A stretch of 64,000 nt of DNA, taken from positions 15,562,101 through 15,626,100 of the forward strand of contig NC_134845.1 in NCBI RefSeq assembly GCF_965363235.1, given 5' to 3'. This document shows positions 22,311-34,271 of the stretch, one piece after another. The translations under genes were made by a program, and so were the position numbers. This DNA comes from Mytilus galloprovincialis (lineage: Eukaryota > Mollusca > Bivalvia > Mytilida > Mytilidae). The first letter of the stretch is position 1. Every line of letters starts with the position of its first letter. The notes under the pieces were generated by a model. That model did not search any database and was not told the DNA's origin. It worked only from the letters and a program-made list of their open reading frames with translations.

Positions 22311-23172
22311 ATGGCAGGAATTGAGGACAACAAGGACAAGAACATTGAAATGGCAGAAACTGAATCACTTGGGGATATGGAGAAACCCACAGCTGAAGAC
22401 GCTTTAACAGAGGACAGCTCAGAAATGACTATCAAACAATTGTACCAAAACTATTTAGCAGATAGAAAATCAAATGCTCAAAAAACAGCTGAGATTTACC
22501 GCAATATAAAACAGAGCAAAGCACGAATATATAAAATATGTGTTAATCTCATTACATTTCAAGCTGAACAGATAGTTATCAAAAGTACCAGGATTATAAT
22601 TTTATACGCCAGACGCGCGTTTCGTCTACATAAGACTCATCAGTGACGCTCAGATCAAAATAGTTAAGAGGCAATGACTATTAATAACAAACAGATGAAA
22701 GCAATATCTCAGCAACTTCAGCATTCTGAAGACAGGATAGACCACAAGGCTAGTAATAACTGCTTGGCGGAATTGATGGTCAGACCAATAAGATATTCAA
22801 TATTGTGGTGAGACGAATGGACAAGCTGACAACAACTGAGGAAGAAGACACAGTTCTATTAAAAGTGCATTTGAACAGCAGGGTACCTTCCAACAACTGG
22901 CATCTGTTGTAAATGAATCAGTGGACAATCGAAATAAAGAAGTTAATATTTCGGCAATGGACACATCATCTAAGCCAAAATTTGACCTTAGCCAGTACAA
23001 CGCAAGTTTACCAAAAGTACACCACAAAATCCATGCCGTGGGTCTTTCCCCAATTGTAGTTCGCATGAACCATAAACCGCGCAAACTCTGTTGAAGGTGT
23101 CAGCACCTTAAGTCAAAAGTCCTATGTCAGGGCCCTTGGCCCTGCATGAGACAGTTCAAATTGTTCCACAAC
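22311..23172 (+). pseudogene. Left part of a decayed LTR-retrotransposon coding region (gag-like)
   Basis: An ATG at 22311 opens a hydrophilic, acidic protein (MAGIEDNKDKNIEMAETESL..) with a helical stretch EMTIKQLYQNYLADRK. The reading is interrupted near 22535 by the hammerhead-ribozyme repeat and resumes with NKQMKAISQQLQHSEDRID. After frameshifts it continues as KPKFDLSQYNASLPKVHHK and VVRMNHKPRKLC, then breaks at the transposon inserted at 23177. No domain is recognised with certainty. The gag label rests on position upstream of the protease-like segment at 28200 and on general character. The minus-strand frame at 22797-23084 is its shadow. Confidence 0.45.
22604..22652 (-). ncRNA. Hammerhead ribozyme, type I, minimal stem III (intact core)
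   Basis: On the minus strand: stem I strand GAGCGTCA, core CTGATGA (22643-22637), stem-loop II GTCT-TATGT-AGAC (22636-22624), GAAA (22623-22620), mini stem III CGCGCGTC, with cleavage expected after the C at 22612, then TGGCGTAT closing stem I. Stem I forms six pairs, two of them G-U. All core nucleotides of the natural hammerhead are present. The GAAACGCGCGTC form matches the Schistosoma satellite and Penelope-like element ribozymes, which cleave best as dimers because stem III is tiny. It lies in a dispersed repeat (about 22565-22665) inserted in the gag-like remnant. Confidence 0.85.
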
Positions 23173-23472
23173 AATCAACGCGTTCTATTTGAAAAAGAGA
23201 ATATCTATTTTATTCTCTTTTTAGTGTGGTTTCAAATTCGGTAAACAAAAAGATTGTCAACGTTTATTGTAAAAAACATCTTTATTTGAAGAAGGCAAGG
23301 CGATTCAGTTGCTAAAAATTAGTGAAAATTTATCCAGAATTACACCTGATGTTAACTTTATATTCATGCAGCAACAAAAAATGATGAAAGTCCTTGCTAT
23401 AACATACATTAAAATGTAAACATTGAAATTATTCCTCATCTATGATCATAATGAATTTAAAAAAAATGAAAA

Positions 23473-23876
23473 TGGGGAAATATCCCCGGAATAAAAAGAC
23501 CTTTATACTGGGGAAATATCTCCAGAACAAAGACCTTCAGACTGGGGAAATATCCCCACTTTTCTTCAAAGATAATTTTAAGTTTAAGAAGTGTGTGTTA
23601 GTAACTGTAATTAACATCATAAATAAAGTGGGGAAATATCCCCAAATTAAATATGACTTTCAATATGGTGATAAAAGAATTCGAAATGGGGAAATTTCCC
23701 CATTAAATTACAAGTAGTGGGAAAACATCTATACAGGAAGACAACACATACGTGAACACTAAACAATATTGGGGAAATTTCCCCACATGAAAATAATCTT
23801 TAAAACAGGCTGTGTAATTGGTCATTTTCTATGTCGAAGAAATAAACAATAAACACGGAATGGGGAAATGTCCCCA
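23473..23876. repeat. Left array of GGGGAAA(T/A)(T/A)TCCCC palindromes (7 copies)
   Basis: Copies start at 23473, 23509, 23543, 23639, 23697, 23770 and 23861, all as TGGGGAAAT(A/T/G)TCYCC-type words with 34-96-bp spacing. Sequence between copies is not repeated, so it is the palindrome that is kept. Confidence 0.9.
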
Positions 23877-24099
23877 TTATGTGAATTTATCCATTTCTAC
23901 AGCATTTTGCAAAGATTTACATTCCGTCTAAAAACGAAATACGAAATAAAAGATGAATCTTGGTGATTATGTTGGCTTCGCACTATCCAGCGGGAAATAA
24001 ATATGCATATTTAGGACAAAAACAAGTTAATGTAACATGAAAAATAACTTTACTTTACACTTGAACCACACGCTGAGTCGGATTTTTAACAAGCTAATT

Positions 24100-24480
24100 C
24101 ATAAAGGAGGAGTAAAAGATACCAGTGGGACATTCAAACTCATAAATCGAAAGCAAACTAACGCCATGGCTACAAAAGAAAAGACAAGCAATAGTGAAGA
24201 AGAAACGTCAAAGAAATTAAAACCTACAAGCAACACGAATCCCACCAAAAGCCGGGGGTGATCTCGGCAACTCCGAAAGGGAAGAAAATACTGCTTCACA
24301 TGTGACAACTGCCATGTTGTTCATAAGATAACAGTCCACCGAAACGGACATAGCATTATCACTTCGAGCCAATCAATCCTTTGATCAAACTCCTTCATGC
24401 TGCGTGCAAAGCGGAGAAGCAACAAATACAAATTCTAAAGTCTCCGTTTTCATCCAGCCGGGTTCTAACCTACGACCTCT
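24100..24480 (-). repeat. Family E dispersed repeat plus a tRNA-like fragment
   Basis: Read on the minus strand, 24180-24100 has 'gccatggcgttag' and 'tatgagtttgaatgtcccac', the same order as 25640-25700 on the plus strand. At 24440-24480 the minus strand has 'taggttagaaccc', a possible RNA polymerase III B box as in tRNA-derived SINEs; no A box or cloverleaf could be confirmed. Confidence 0.5.
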
Positions 24481-25509
24481 CGCACTCTTGTACTGTTGCT
24501 GTTGAAACCATATGTTGTTCAATTGCTAGGTAAAATAGCCACAAAAAATATGATAACTCGTGTATATAACAAATCAAATCAAAAACGAAAATGACTTCTA
24601 TTAGTTCCTGTATTATAGAATAAAATATATGTTTCGTTTGACATATATAGCCATATATGGTGCGTCTAGTTGTCATGTTCTTCGTATTTCCTGAAAATAC
24701 AAAAAAATCGACTTTAAATGTTGTTGATTGATGAACAAAGAAAATCAAATAAATATTATAAAGTAGTCAATTACCGATTTCAAGTTGAGTTTGCTAATAA
24801 AACGTCCAGATGTTTTGCTCAAATGAAAAATATTTAATTTGAAAAGAAGAAAAATATTTAGTTTTCTCATTAATATTAGCAAGCAAAGACAACGCGTTTG
24901 ACTTAACTTATTAAAAAATACTTTGAAATCAGTTGAACTAAAAGAATTCTATAAGCAATATATCATATGCCAACTCCCCCTATGCATATTTTGAATATTC
25001 AAACAAACTAAAATATGTCCGTTTTTTTGTAATAACAAACAGTGGTAATGAATGCCACCGGTAACGGCATTGAACAAAATCGTCATTGCTCCTCCAAATG
25101 CCACTGTAACAAGAACTGTACAATAGCGTACCTTTTTTGCCTTTCTTCTGCTTTTTCAATTCAGGTCTGGTTTTGTCTTGTTCACTTTGTTTTCTTTTTC
25201 TTTTCTGGGTAATCTGTATCTATGATAGAAAAATACTAATGTTCTACTAGTATATAAGGTGTAACAGATCAATATCAAATGTATTATTGCATAGGAGAAA
25301 TCGGTTTTTTAATTAATATTAATTATCCACTAATATTTGACTTGAAGTGTATATTTCTGAATGTTTTATTACTAAATTTAGAAATTATGACGAAAATAGG
25401 GTTTACACTTCTCCAGGCAAAAAGGCCATAGCATATTAATGCATCCCTTTTATTAACCTGTACGATAAAAAAAATATGTACTCGCTATAGAATAGAAAAA
25501 CAGTAAGTT

Positions 25510-25735
25510 ATAAAAGGAGTGTGTGCGTTTTGTGGTTTTTGTGGTTTCGTAAGAATATAACAATCCCTTGTGTTTTTGTGGGTTCTTGTTGCTTAGTCTT
25601 TGGTTTTTTATGTTGTGTTTTGTGTACTATTGTTGGTCTGTTGTCCGATTATTTTCGACTTATGAGTTTGAATTTTCTTCTGGTATCATTTGCCTCTCTT
25701 TTAAGGAGGTCTGTTCCTAATGATGATGATTTAAA
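25510..25735 (+). repeat. Family E dispersed repeat
   Basis: 'gtgggttcttgttgcttagt', '..tgtactattgttggtctg', 'ttcgacttatgagtttgaat' in the order seen in copies at 50765-50955 and 24100-24300 (minus). The open frame here is a reading of the repeat. Confidence 0.75.
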
Positions 25736-25969
25736 GTAAGCTCCTCGTGTTTAAAAGCAATCTGTATTCAAAACACTCTGCCTTCTTTATACGGATAACA
25801 ACAAAATATTCAAACATTTTGTCAGGAATCTGAGGTTCAGTAGATGTCGTTTGTTGATGTGGTTCATAAGTGTTTCTCGTTTCTCGTTTTTGATATTGAT
25901 TAGACCTTAGGTGTTCCCGTTTTAATGGTTTTACGGTAGTCACTTTCGGCTCTTTACAGCATGCTGTTC

Positions 25970-26080
25970 GGTAGGAGCCAAGGCTCCGTGTTGAAGACCT
26001 TCTTTTATACCTATAATGTTTGTTTTTTTTACAAATTGGGACCTGGATGGAGAGTTGTCTCATTGGTACACATTTGTTTC
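25970..26080 (+). repeat. Family D dispersed repeat
   Basis: 'aaggctccgtgttgaagacc' through 'tggagagttgtctcattggt'; compare 19135-19235 and 58740-58873. Confidence 0.8.
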
Positions 26081-26178
26081 AACTGTCTAAACACTGTCTA
26101 AATTTCACGACTTGGGATGACAGTTTTAGTACATACAATTATTTGATTTGCCGTAAATTTGAATCTTGAATGAGATTA

Positions 26179-26596
26179 TGGGAAAATTTCCCCAATTTGA
26201 AGTCAACAATATCTAATAGGAACATGATGAGATTATGGGGGAAATTACCCCAAAGTGTAGTCAACAATATCTGATATGAACATGATGAGATTATGGGGAA
26301 ATTTCCCCAATTGATAGTCAACAATATTTTCTATAATTTGAACATGATGAAATTATGGGGAAATTTCCCCATTTGATAGTCAGCAATATTAAACCTTGTA
26401 TTTTCCAATTAATAATTAATCTTATCGTGGGGATTTCCGCATTCTGATGTTTTTGATTGTAGATGTGAATGTGGGGATATTTCCCCATTCTAATGTTATT
26501 GGTTTTATATGTGTAGTGTATGTAGGGAATTTCCCCACTGGTACGTTTTTCAATTCAAGAAGACTATTTTTCTTCATTGAGTGGGGAGATTTCCTC
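26179..26596. repeat. Right array of GGGGAAATTTCCCC palindromes (8 copies)
   Basis: Copies start near 26179, 26235, 26293, 26355, 26428, 26471, 26522 and 26580. The first four sit in units of about 60 bp that also share 'agtcaacaatat' and 'catgatgagattat'. Copies at 26428 (GGGGATTTCC) and 26522 (GGGAATTTCC) match the classical kappaB consensus exactly. Confidence 0.9.
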
Positions 26597-26749
26597 AAAT
26601 TTGATAAAATCATGTAAGCGCATTTCCATTATCTTATAGATTTGTTGACAAAAAGTGTTTATTTCAATTCACATCGTCAACCGAATTTGAAACCATCAAA
26701 AAAAGAGAATAAAATAGAAATTCTCTTTTTCAAATAGAATGCGTTAATC

Positions 26750-28935
26750 TCCATTTAAGAACATACTATAAACCTCTAGTACTAATCAAGGATACCAGCA
26801 TAAGGCTTATGTGTCGTCTTACGCACACTTACCATCTACTATGAGTCAATAATATTTGGTTCAGAGCAGCACACCATTACAGAAACAATTGGCTGCAGGT
26901 GGATTCTATCAAGTTTCTCCAATGTTGAATGCATTGCCTACTGACGGTATCATCCCCGTCGAGTCAATGGCAAATTCCACATTCATCACTCCAATTATGA
27001 CAACCTCGTCCGCTTCTGGAGGTCTAATATGCTTCCCATAACAGCAAGTTGACTCCATTGACCGATCCAGGAAAAGGGCAGAGGAAACAAAAAGAGTGTG
27101 GCAACACCTTTTATTCAGACTCTTCACTGGAGAGAGAATATACCCAATGGCAAGAAAATATTCGTGCAAGGGACCGGAGCCGAAGCCCACAGCTGCCAAA
27201 AATGCAAAAACTCAATTAAAGAGGTTCCATCACTTGGGAGGCGTTCCTTTGCCAATTTGAACGAAATGCCGGTAGATCACAATAGGAAACCAGGAAAAAT
27301 GTGTGTAGGCCCCAGATTGCCAAGCCGATCTTGGCTTTGAGTACGCTAACATGGTAAACACAGATGATGATTCCAAGGCCTTAAAAAAACAATCATTTGG
27401 AGCAGCGCTTCAGCAAGAAAGACGATAAAACCAGTTTGGAACCAAAACATTCCGTCGAGGATGTAAAGACAAAGATTCTTCAAGACATGTAATAGAGAGG
27501 AACCCAGAAACATTCAACAAGGCGTTAAAACAATTGAAAACCTCAAAAGCAAACCAGATGGCGATATATGGATAAAAAAAGTGCCAATTATGACCATCGA
27601 CAAGTCTACTTTGCTGATGTCGCAGTATCACCGACCGATAAAGAAAATATGAGCAGTCCTTTGGATTATGAGTTGCATAACCTCACACAAATTGTCACAA
27701 AACTAGCTGATGTTATGCTTTCAACTAATCAGCATAACTTTGGATTGGCCGATCAATATAATCTCGGTTCTTCTGATAAAAAATCATGGAAGATCACCTG
27801 TTCAATGGAAGATCACCTGATCAATATAAACGTTGAAGATCTCTTGAGCAATACAATCGCGGTAAATCGGCAGATGATGTACACATAAGCTTAATGCCTA
27901 TCGATCAGCAACACCCCCACTAAGCTAGAGATCATATAGTCCCTAAAGACAACGGTTAGCATCTCCAGGGACAAACTCCAAAAATCCCGAATATTTCAGA
28001 CAACCGTCACCTTCACCAGGATACGGAGCAAATCAAAGTGTAACCCCAACAAAGGAGCAAATGGTTGGGTCAGTAGGACAACTCAGATTCCAAAGTCTAT
28101 AGGCCATGAAACATCACCTTATCACAAAATCGAACAGAGGCCCACCTCCTCGTCCAATATTGTCATCAGACGAACCATTTGAAAGAGCTTAGTAGTACGA
28201 GGTACTATACATGACCAGAATGTGAGCATGATTGTGGACACTGCTGCAATGATAACATATATTATTTAGTAAATGAGAAATTAATTCCGGCAGAAAATGG
28301 AGATTTGGAGAACGTAACGCTACGTGGTTTGGGTAAACAGCTTGTTATTGGGAAGATTATAAGGAACGACTCTCGACATTAATAGAGTAAACATACAATG
28401 GGATGTGTGCAAAGAGCCATTAACAGACGATGTTTTACTTAGGCTAGTTATTTTGGACACACTGATCGCAGTGATAAACCTGAGTACTTCTACAATTACT
28501 ATCAACAATAAAGTGATAAATGCGCCAGTTGTTGATAATGGAAACTCAGATAGTTTGCATAAAACGAACCATCACAGTTCTGCCAAATTCAAACATGACT
28601 GTAACCATTAAAACAAAAAAAGGGGCTGACCAGGAGTGCATTTTAGGACCATGCTCGCTGAAATGTTACAAATTGGTTACACACCTAGTTGGAAAAGGAA
28701 ATAGCTGCCCCTTAACCATTTTAAATGATGGCAATCGTCTAATGCGCCTGAAGAAAGGTACACCTATTGATTACATAGAATAAATTGACAACGTAGTGGG
28801 TACGGCAGATAAAAACGCGATAAGTGACGAAAGACGTGCCATTGAAGCGACACGAGACAAGGTGTCCTCGGCACTGCCTCAAAGTTCAGATGACATACCT
28901 ACTATTCCACCACATTTAACCGACCTATATTAACG
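26750..28935 (+). pseudogene. Right part of decayed Ty3/gypsy-like gag-protease region
   Basis: Continues the remnant interrupted at 23177. Several frames are needed. 27500-27890 includes RNPETFNKALKQLKTSKANQ and VSPTDKENMSSPLDYELHNL. From 28201 a retropepsin-like segment reads GTIHDQNVSMIVDTAAMITY, where VDTAA occupies the place of the catalytic DTG/DTA loop, then after a stop ENVTLRGLGKQLVIGKIIRN (the flap-side GLG..+ +G motif), then WDVCKEPLTDDVLL and TITINNKVINAPVVDNG. The linker before RT follows (LILNDGNRLMRLKKGTP-like, 28700-28783) with DIPTIPPHLTDLY near 28900, a segment typical just upstream of gypsy RT. No RT, RNase H or integrase follows. Stops and frameshifts make it non-functional. 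LTRs were not found. Confidence 0.7.
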
Positions 28936-29434
28936 TCAATCGACTCGTTTCAACCTATTTCATTCCAACCATTAAAACTGAAAGCGTTTAAAGAACAATT
29001 ACAATAACATGTAACATATTGATTAACATTTTTAATTTCACTCTTTGTTTTTGTATATGCAGCCATATTTGCAACTTATGTATTATAGAAATACCCAAAT
29101 TATTTGTTTTATACTTTAGAATTAATTGATAACAAATTCAAGAACATGAAGTCCATTTTTAAAGAATCATTACAGTGCTTTAATTTCCGAAATTATATAG
29201 AATACCTTTAGGACAATCTTGAATTTTATACCGTTTTTCCGCCATCTTGAAATGGCAGCCATATTGGATTTCTCAGAGTGGGTCCATAGCTGAAATCAAA
29301 GGGTATATAACCAAGAACTACTATGCAAAGTTTCATGCTTTCCTCATCAAGTGAGCAGTTCTGCTCTATATCTGCACTAATCGGCCGGACTATAGTAAAA
29401 TTGCACCAAAAAGGGGTGACTAACTCTGGCGAAC

Positions 29435-31984
29435 TGCACCGAAATGGTGGCTAACTCTAGACTCGAGTAGTCCTAATTATAGTTCCGGCGAGTATTTGGA
29501 GGCCTGTGCAAGGCCGACTCCGACTGAATATCAAATGATATCATAAACTTGTCATTAAACAGGCTAATTTTAACATAAAAGGTACTGAAGAAAAGTTAAA
29601 TAAATGAATATTCTTAAAACATTATTAAAACAACAAAAGTTAAATACTAAAACAGTTAAATTAGCCTTCTTTACTTTTATCTTACTATATTTAAATCAAA
29701 TTTAACTTAAAATAAACATTTACATACTAAATAATTAATCTGTCCAAATTAAGGGCAATTAACCTAGGCACACCAAGGCACATCTATTACATACTATAAA
29801 AAAATGAAGAGTATAATTTAGCTTAAAACTGAAAACTCTTGAAAGTTTCACAAAAAATAAAAATCTTTAAATCTAGGCAGTGGCAATTCTTCTAGCTCAC
29901 AGGGAAAATGCTTGGGGTAACAAATTTAGGCAACAGTTATAATTTATCGAACGAATGTACACCTATGATCATGATCATCAATCAAGAATAAGGGAATCAC
30001 TGAAGCATGACTGGAGCGGGCCCCCTCTTTTGAAATTTTTTGGATCCGCCACTGTATAGTGAAATTACAGGACACGAAAATTTGCTGCGGAAGATGACCT
30101 TATAATGTTAGCACTAAGAATATACGAGTAGCATACAAAGATCAGGATATGACACAGAATGTCTTGACAGGTATAAAATTTCACAAATGAAATGATAATA
30201 AATTTTATAATACATTGCAAGTTATACCATGACATCAATCTATTTAGAATATAAATTTATGATTTCGTTATTTTCACATACGAGCACCTGATTTGATAGA
30301 TCGGAATTTTGATTGGATTGCATGGGCATCCTCTTTAAATGCGATGCTGATATCGGAATATATCATTAGACACATCGATACGATGCAACAAAGCATTAAT
30401 CGTGCCGGCTAAAACGAGCGAACATTTATTAAGCAAATACAGCTTCGAATTCGTGTCACCTAAACATGATTCACGAGACAATTCATTCACAATGATACCC
30501 CAATCCTTGAAGGGGCGAACCGTAAGTTGACTTTGTATATAGTAACGCCAAGTGAACGTAGACAATCATACGGTCATTATAAATCATTTTTGAAGCGCTA
30601 GGAAAAAAGTGGACATGGACTGAAGCTGACAGAGTATATAAATATATTTGAGTTATCTCTCTTTGACTTGATCAACGACACTAACCGTTTATTCTTGACT
30701 TAAGCTCGATAGAGATGTTATAACAATCGGAACGTGAATAACTGCTTTCCAGTTAAAAGCATTTGACTAATTTTGAAAAAAAGTTTTCTGCATCTTGTGG
30801 GATTGTTTATACATATAAGCTATTTCGTTTTTCAATTAAGTAAATAATACGTCGATGTTACTGTAGATTTGTAAAAGTGCAGATAACCTCTAAAACAAAA
30901 GATGCCACACTTATTGATAGCAAGATTACTGCCTAATCTTTGATAATCAATGGAAGTGATCATGAAGTATGAAAACACGTAGGCTTATAAAAAGAAGGCG
31001 ATGGTAACGTGAGATGTTTTAAATCTCGTTTATAGATATTCTAAATCTCGTTAGATAAGTGATAGTTTTATGTTTGAATTCATTAATTCCGCCATTTGTT
31101 AAAAGAACAATTAGTTCAGGTCGTTTTGTCTTACACGATCTTATATCATTCAAACGAGTCGCATCAATACCCGAAAGGAGATGAACAAATAGTGTGACGG
31201 TTACGAATTTTATGTGTCCTTACTCTTTGATGTGAATTCAGTTGGAAAGACATTTAACAATGATTTTTGTCTCTTTAATGTAGCCATTTCAAATTTTACG
31301 GTTATTTTATTCAAGATGTTAGCAATAACTAAGGTCTAATTAACTCAGAAGGACCCCACAAAAATGTTTTTACATTTTAACAGCTGTACTAAAAGTAAGC
31401 GTGAATGATGTTGCATTTTACATTATTCAAACCTTTGGTCATTAAACCAGTAAATATTTGTTTACTTTTATACTTTTGACCTTCGTTAACTAATAAACAA
31501 AATATGTTTTCATGAAGTAAAAACATTTAAAATACAAAAATATGCTACTTGAAACCTGTATAGCAACTGCATGGATAAGAAGCATGTGCACGGTATGTGA
31601 AATAGAATGTCGTCGTTTTTATATAAAATGTTGCTGTCATTTTTCTCAACTAAACGTGTTATATACGTGCTATGAATGTATATAAAAGTCATCTTGGGAA
31701 TACTGAATTATGAATTTATCTTTTTAGTGACTATTGCTATAAAAAGCATTGTAAACATGCTGCATTAGACTTTTATTTCAGCGGATCTTGCGTAAGCCTT
31801 ATTCATAGGGATATAAAATGAGTTTATTAAGCCATGACACAAACTACAAGCTATTGACAAGTACCAGACATAAGAACAGAAAAAAGAGAGATATAAGCAT
31901 AATAACTTCTGTAAAAAAAAATTCTAAAAGGCTTCATTTGATGTTATACAAATTCTGAAATTGCATCCTATCCTTTTCAGTTAA
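29435..31984. other. No gene recognised
   Basis: 29440-29530 contains repeats of 'ggtggctaactctag' type, linked to the right inverted arm. A minus-strand frame at 30335-30565 (76 codons) has normal-looking composition but no recognisable domain or splice support. The rest is AT-rich. Confidence 0.5.
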
Positions 31985-32215
31985 ATCCCGTTGGACGAGT
32001 GATCAACGTTGCTCATTTACAGAAACGACTAGCGAACCTCGCATGTACAGCACAGTGAGTTCGACTTCCAATCTTAATTGACTAGGATTGACAGTATTCA
32101 TTCAAATGTCGGTTGCACTCTCCGACTACTCCAGTTTCCTCCACTTGACACCACAATATACCCAATAGGACAGACAGGTGCATTAAACGCCAACAATACA
32201 TTTACCAATTAAACT
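31985..32215 (+). repeat. SINE-like repeat remnant
   Basis: Runs from 'aaatcccgttggacgagtga' through 'gtgagttcgacttcc' (B-box-like), 'actctccgactactccagtt' and 'aaacgccaacaata'. This block order is that of tRNA-derived SINEs I know from bivalves; the A box is weak. Confidence 0.55.
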
Positions 32216-34271
32216 AAACCAATTAAACACAACCTATTTGCATATAATATATAAAATATTATCTCCCAAAAAAACATCCTTTCTTAACTTTATATTCACT
32301 TTACACAATCCAAACAATGCAGCTTGCATTCATCAGAATGCTCAGAAAAAAGTTTGGGTGTTGGTTTAGATAAGATATAAACAGTGACGGATTCAAATTA
32401 ATTATTTCCATGTTATTAATTGTCATTGCTCTATGCAATGCACATTAAAAGGAATAAAAGTAAGTAATGTGTATGCCCTAGGACCCGTAAGCATTTAAAA
32501 TGTCTTGATTCCCATATATTTATGACATAAAAAGGCCCAAAAAGGAAATTTATAGAAGAAAAGTCAAAAGTTGAATTTGTATGCAGATGTTGGTAGCCGC
32601 ATGGTAAGAATTCGAATTCGCTTTGAGGCTTTATATATAATATGCTTTTAATATAATAAAAGCAACTTAATCATTTCTAAAACGTTTATTTTTATTTTGT
32701 GTATTTCAGTTTTTAGGCTATGATGATCCGAGTGACAGAAGCAAGGGACCAATAGAAACTGCTTTTGTTCAAAAGGTATACAATTTTATGAACTCTTAAC
32801 ACAATGCACTGAAAGATTTTCTTTGAGTGTATGGTTTACGTTCTACAAAATAAAATAATGTCTTCGGAAATATTCAAAATGACGGCAGTCATAAGGGGAT
32901 TTTCTTCACTTCTTGCTAAGTCAGCTCATTAATCTAAAATTTTGCAGTCTTCTATTGTTTTGGACAGAATATTGATTTTTGTCCTGTATTGAGCAAGATT
33001 TGACCGCCAGTTCTTGTCAGGCCATCTTTAAAGTCTGTTTGATGAAAATCAAATTATTCTCAAGCAGCAATTCGTAAACTTTATATTTTTTTTTTTATCA
33101 TAATTGAATATATTGATAAGCCATCACCTCTGGCTAAAATACTGAAAGACAGAATAATGAATAATAATTTCAGTGCATCTATTAATTCTTGTTTGGACAG
33201 CTTACGTGCATGAGCTTCATTTTTTTCAACTTTTTACTTTTAGCATTAAGCGAAAGCGGACCTATGATGACCGTACTTGTTCAATATTAAAAACAATTAA
33301 CTTTTAAGAATTTGATTTTCAACATATTTTATTCATTAACTTTTAAGTCTGCGACCTTAATTCCTTAATTTCTAAATCTGCTGGTCGTAAGCCCGGATAA
33401 AAAAGAAGGGTTATATGAACCATAAAAGCTTACATGTCGTGTGGATTCGGCCCCTATGTCATGAATGTCCTATCAAACAGGGCATTAAATAAAAGCTCGC
33501 GCCAAACAGAAAATTACAGGATATATCTCAAGAGGTAGGACTAACATTTGGGTATGCTTGAAAGGCAATTAATAATGTTGATAAACTTCTTGGAAAAAAT
33601 TTCGAATCGGAAAATTTCGGAAAAGCAATTCGTCATACTCTTAAAAAGTAATTCGTATAAAATTGTATATTATTTTTTTAACAAATAATAACAAACAAAA
33701 CATTACTAGTAATTTGAACTTACCATAGTTTTGTTAGCTTTTCTCCGACTTAGAAATTGTGATTGTTCCTTTGGAGACTTTAGTCTTTTTTCCTATTATG
33801 ATTTTAGGGGACTCGAATAACGGCTGTTATACGGTAATAGCAATTTAGTAATACAAATATAAAATTTTCACAAGATCATAACAGTCGATGATGATTTGCA
33901 TTACGTCTCACTTTGTCTAAATCAATGTTCTCTTAATATTTATGATGAATGCTGAGAGAACTGTTTGCAACATGCTTGAAGCCAAACGCTGATCGATGAC
34001 ATCTTTTAGTATTCTTGTACTACCCTGTAATACGCTACCCATTCAGAGATATCCGATACTAGTCTGGATAAGGAACCGTATTTGTTTACAGGATTAAAGT
34101 ATCAAACTCAGTAAAACAATGAATGCTTAAATAATCAACAGCTTGTTCAGCACTTATGACAGCTGTGCAGGTATCATTTGCAAGGGAACAGATTTTCTTG
34201 TATAGAATTTCAGAATATATAATAAAACCATGATTGTTCAAACATAGAAAAAGCCATTCTTTTAAAATACT
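32216..34271. other. No gene recognised
   Basis: AT-rich. A 66-bp exon-like block (32710-32775, plus) is flanked by TTTCAG and GTATAC and reads FLGYDDPSDRSKGPIETAFV.., but does not fit the reading phase of the C1q gene downstream. It may be chance or an exon of something unidentified. Confidence 0.45.

Larger units (their letters stand above)
23177..26745. mobile_element. 3.57-kb TIR transposon with terminal hairpins and subterminal palindrome arrays
   Basis: Left end 23177-23242 and right end 26680-26745 are inverted repeats of 66 bp differing at five positions. They begin AACGC(G/A)TTCTATTTG. The flanks on both sides are AATC (23173-23176, 26746-26749), a likely 4-bp target duplication. 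Each terminal repeat is itself a hairpin: AAAAAGAGAAT and ATTCTCTTTTT around a 9-base loop. Just inside each end lies an array of a 14-bp palindrome. No transposase is visible; the interior is filled with other repeats, so the element is non-autonomous. The superfamily is not determined; several groups make 4-bp duplications. It interrupts the gypsy-like remnant. Confidence 0.85.
21625..29434. repeat. 7.8-kb region bounded by a diverged long inverted repeat
   Basis: The left arm (21625-21830) and right arm (about 29230-29434) are inverted copies of about 200 bp. Shared blocks, left then right reversed: 'ccagagttagtc', 'tagtccggccgat', 'tgaggaaagca', 'agctatggaccca', 'caatatggc', 'tttcaagatggc'. 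The inner TAGTCCGG ends are flanked by TAG on both sides (21682-21684, 29393-29395), but similarity continues outward, so no duplication can be claimed. The interior contains the gypsy-like remnant and nested insertions. Confidence 0.65.

Noticed and set aside
23473..26596. CRISPR-like array, because short palindromes recur with spacers
   Set aside because: The genome is animal. Spacing is irregular (34-96 bp), the repeat is a 14-bp palindrome and both arrays lie symmetrically inside transposon ends.
30335..30565. 76-codon minus-strand frame (MSTFTWRYYIQSQL..)
   Set aside because: Plausible composition but no domain, splice signal or neighbouring exon.
32710..32775. 66-bp exon-like block with good splice sites, open reading FLGYDDPSDRSKGPIE..
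   Set aside because: Its phase does not join the C1q exons and I recognise no family. Kept only as a note.
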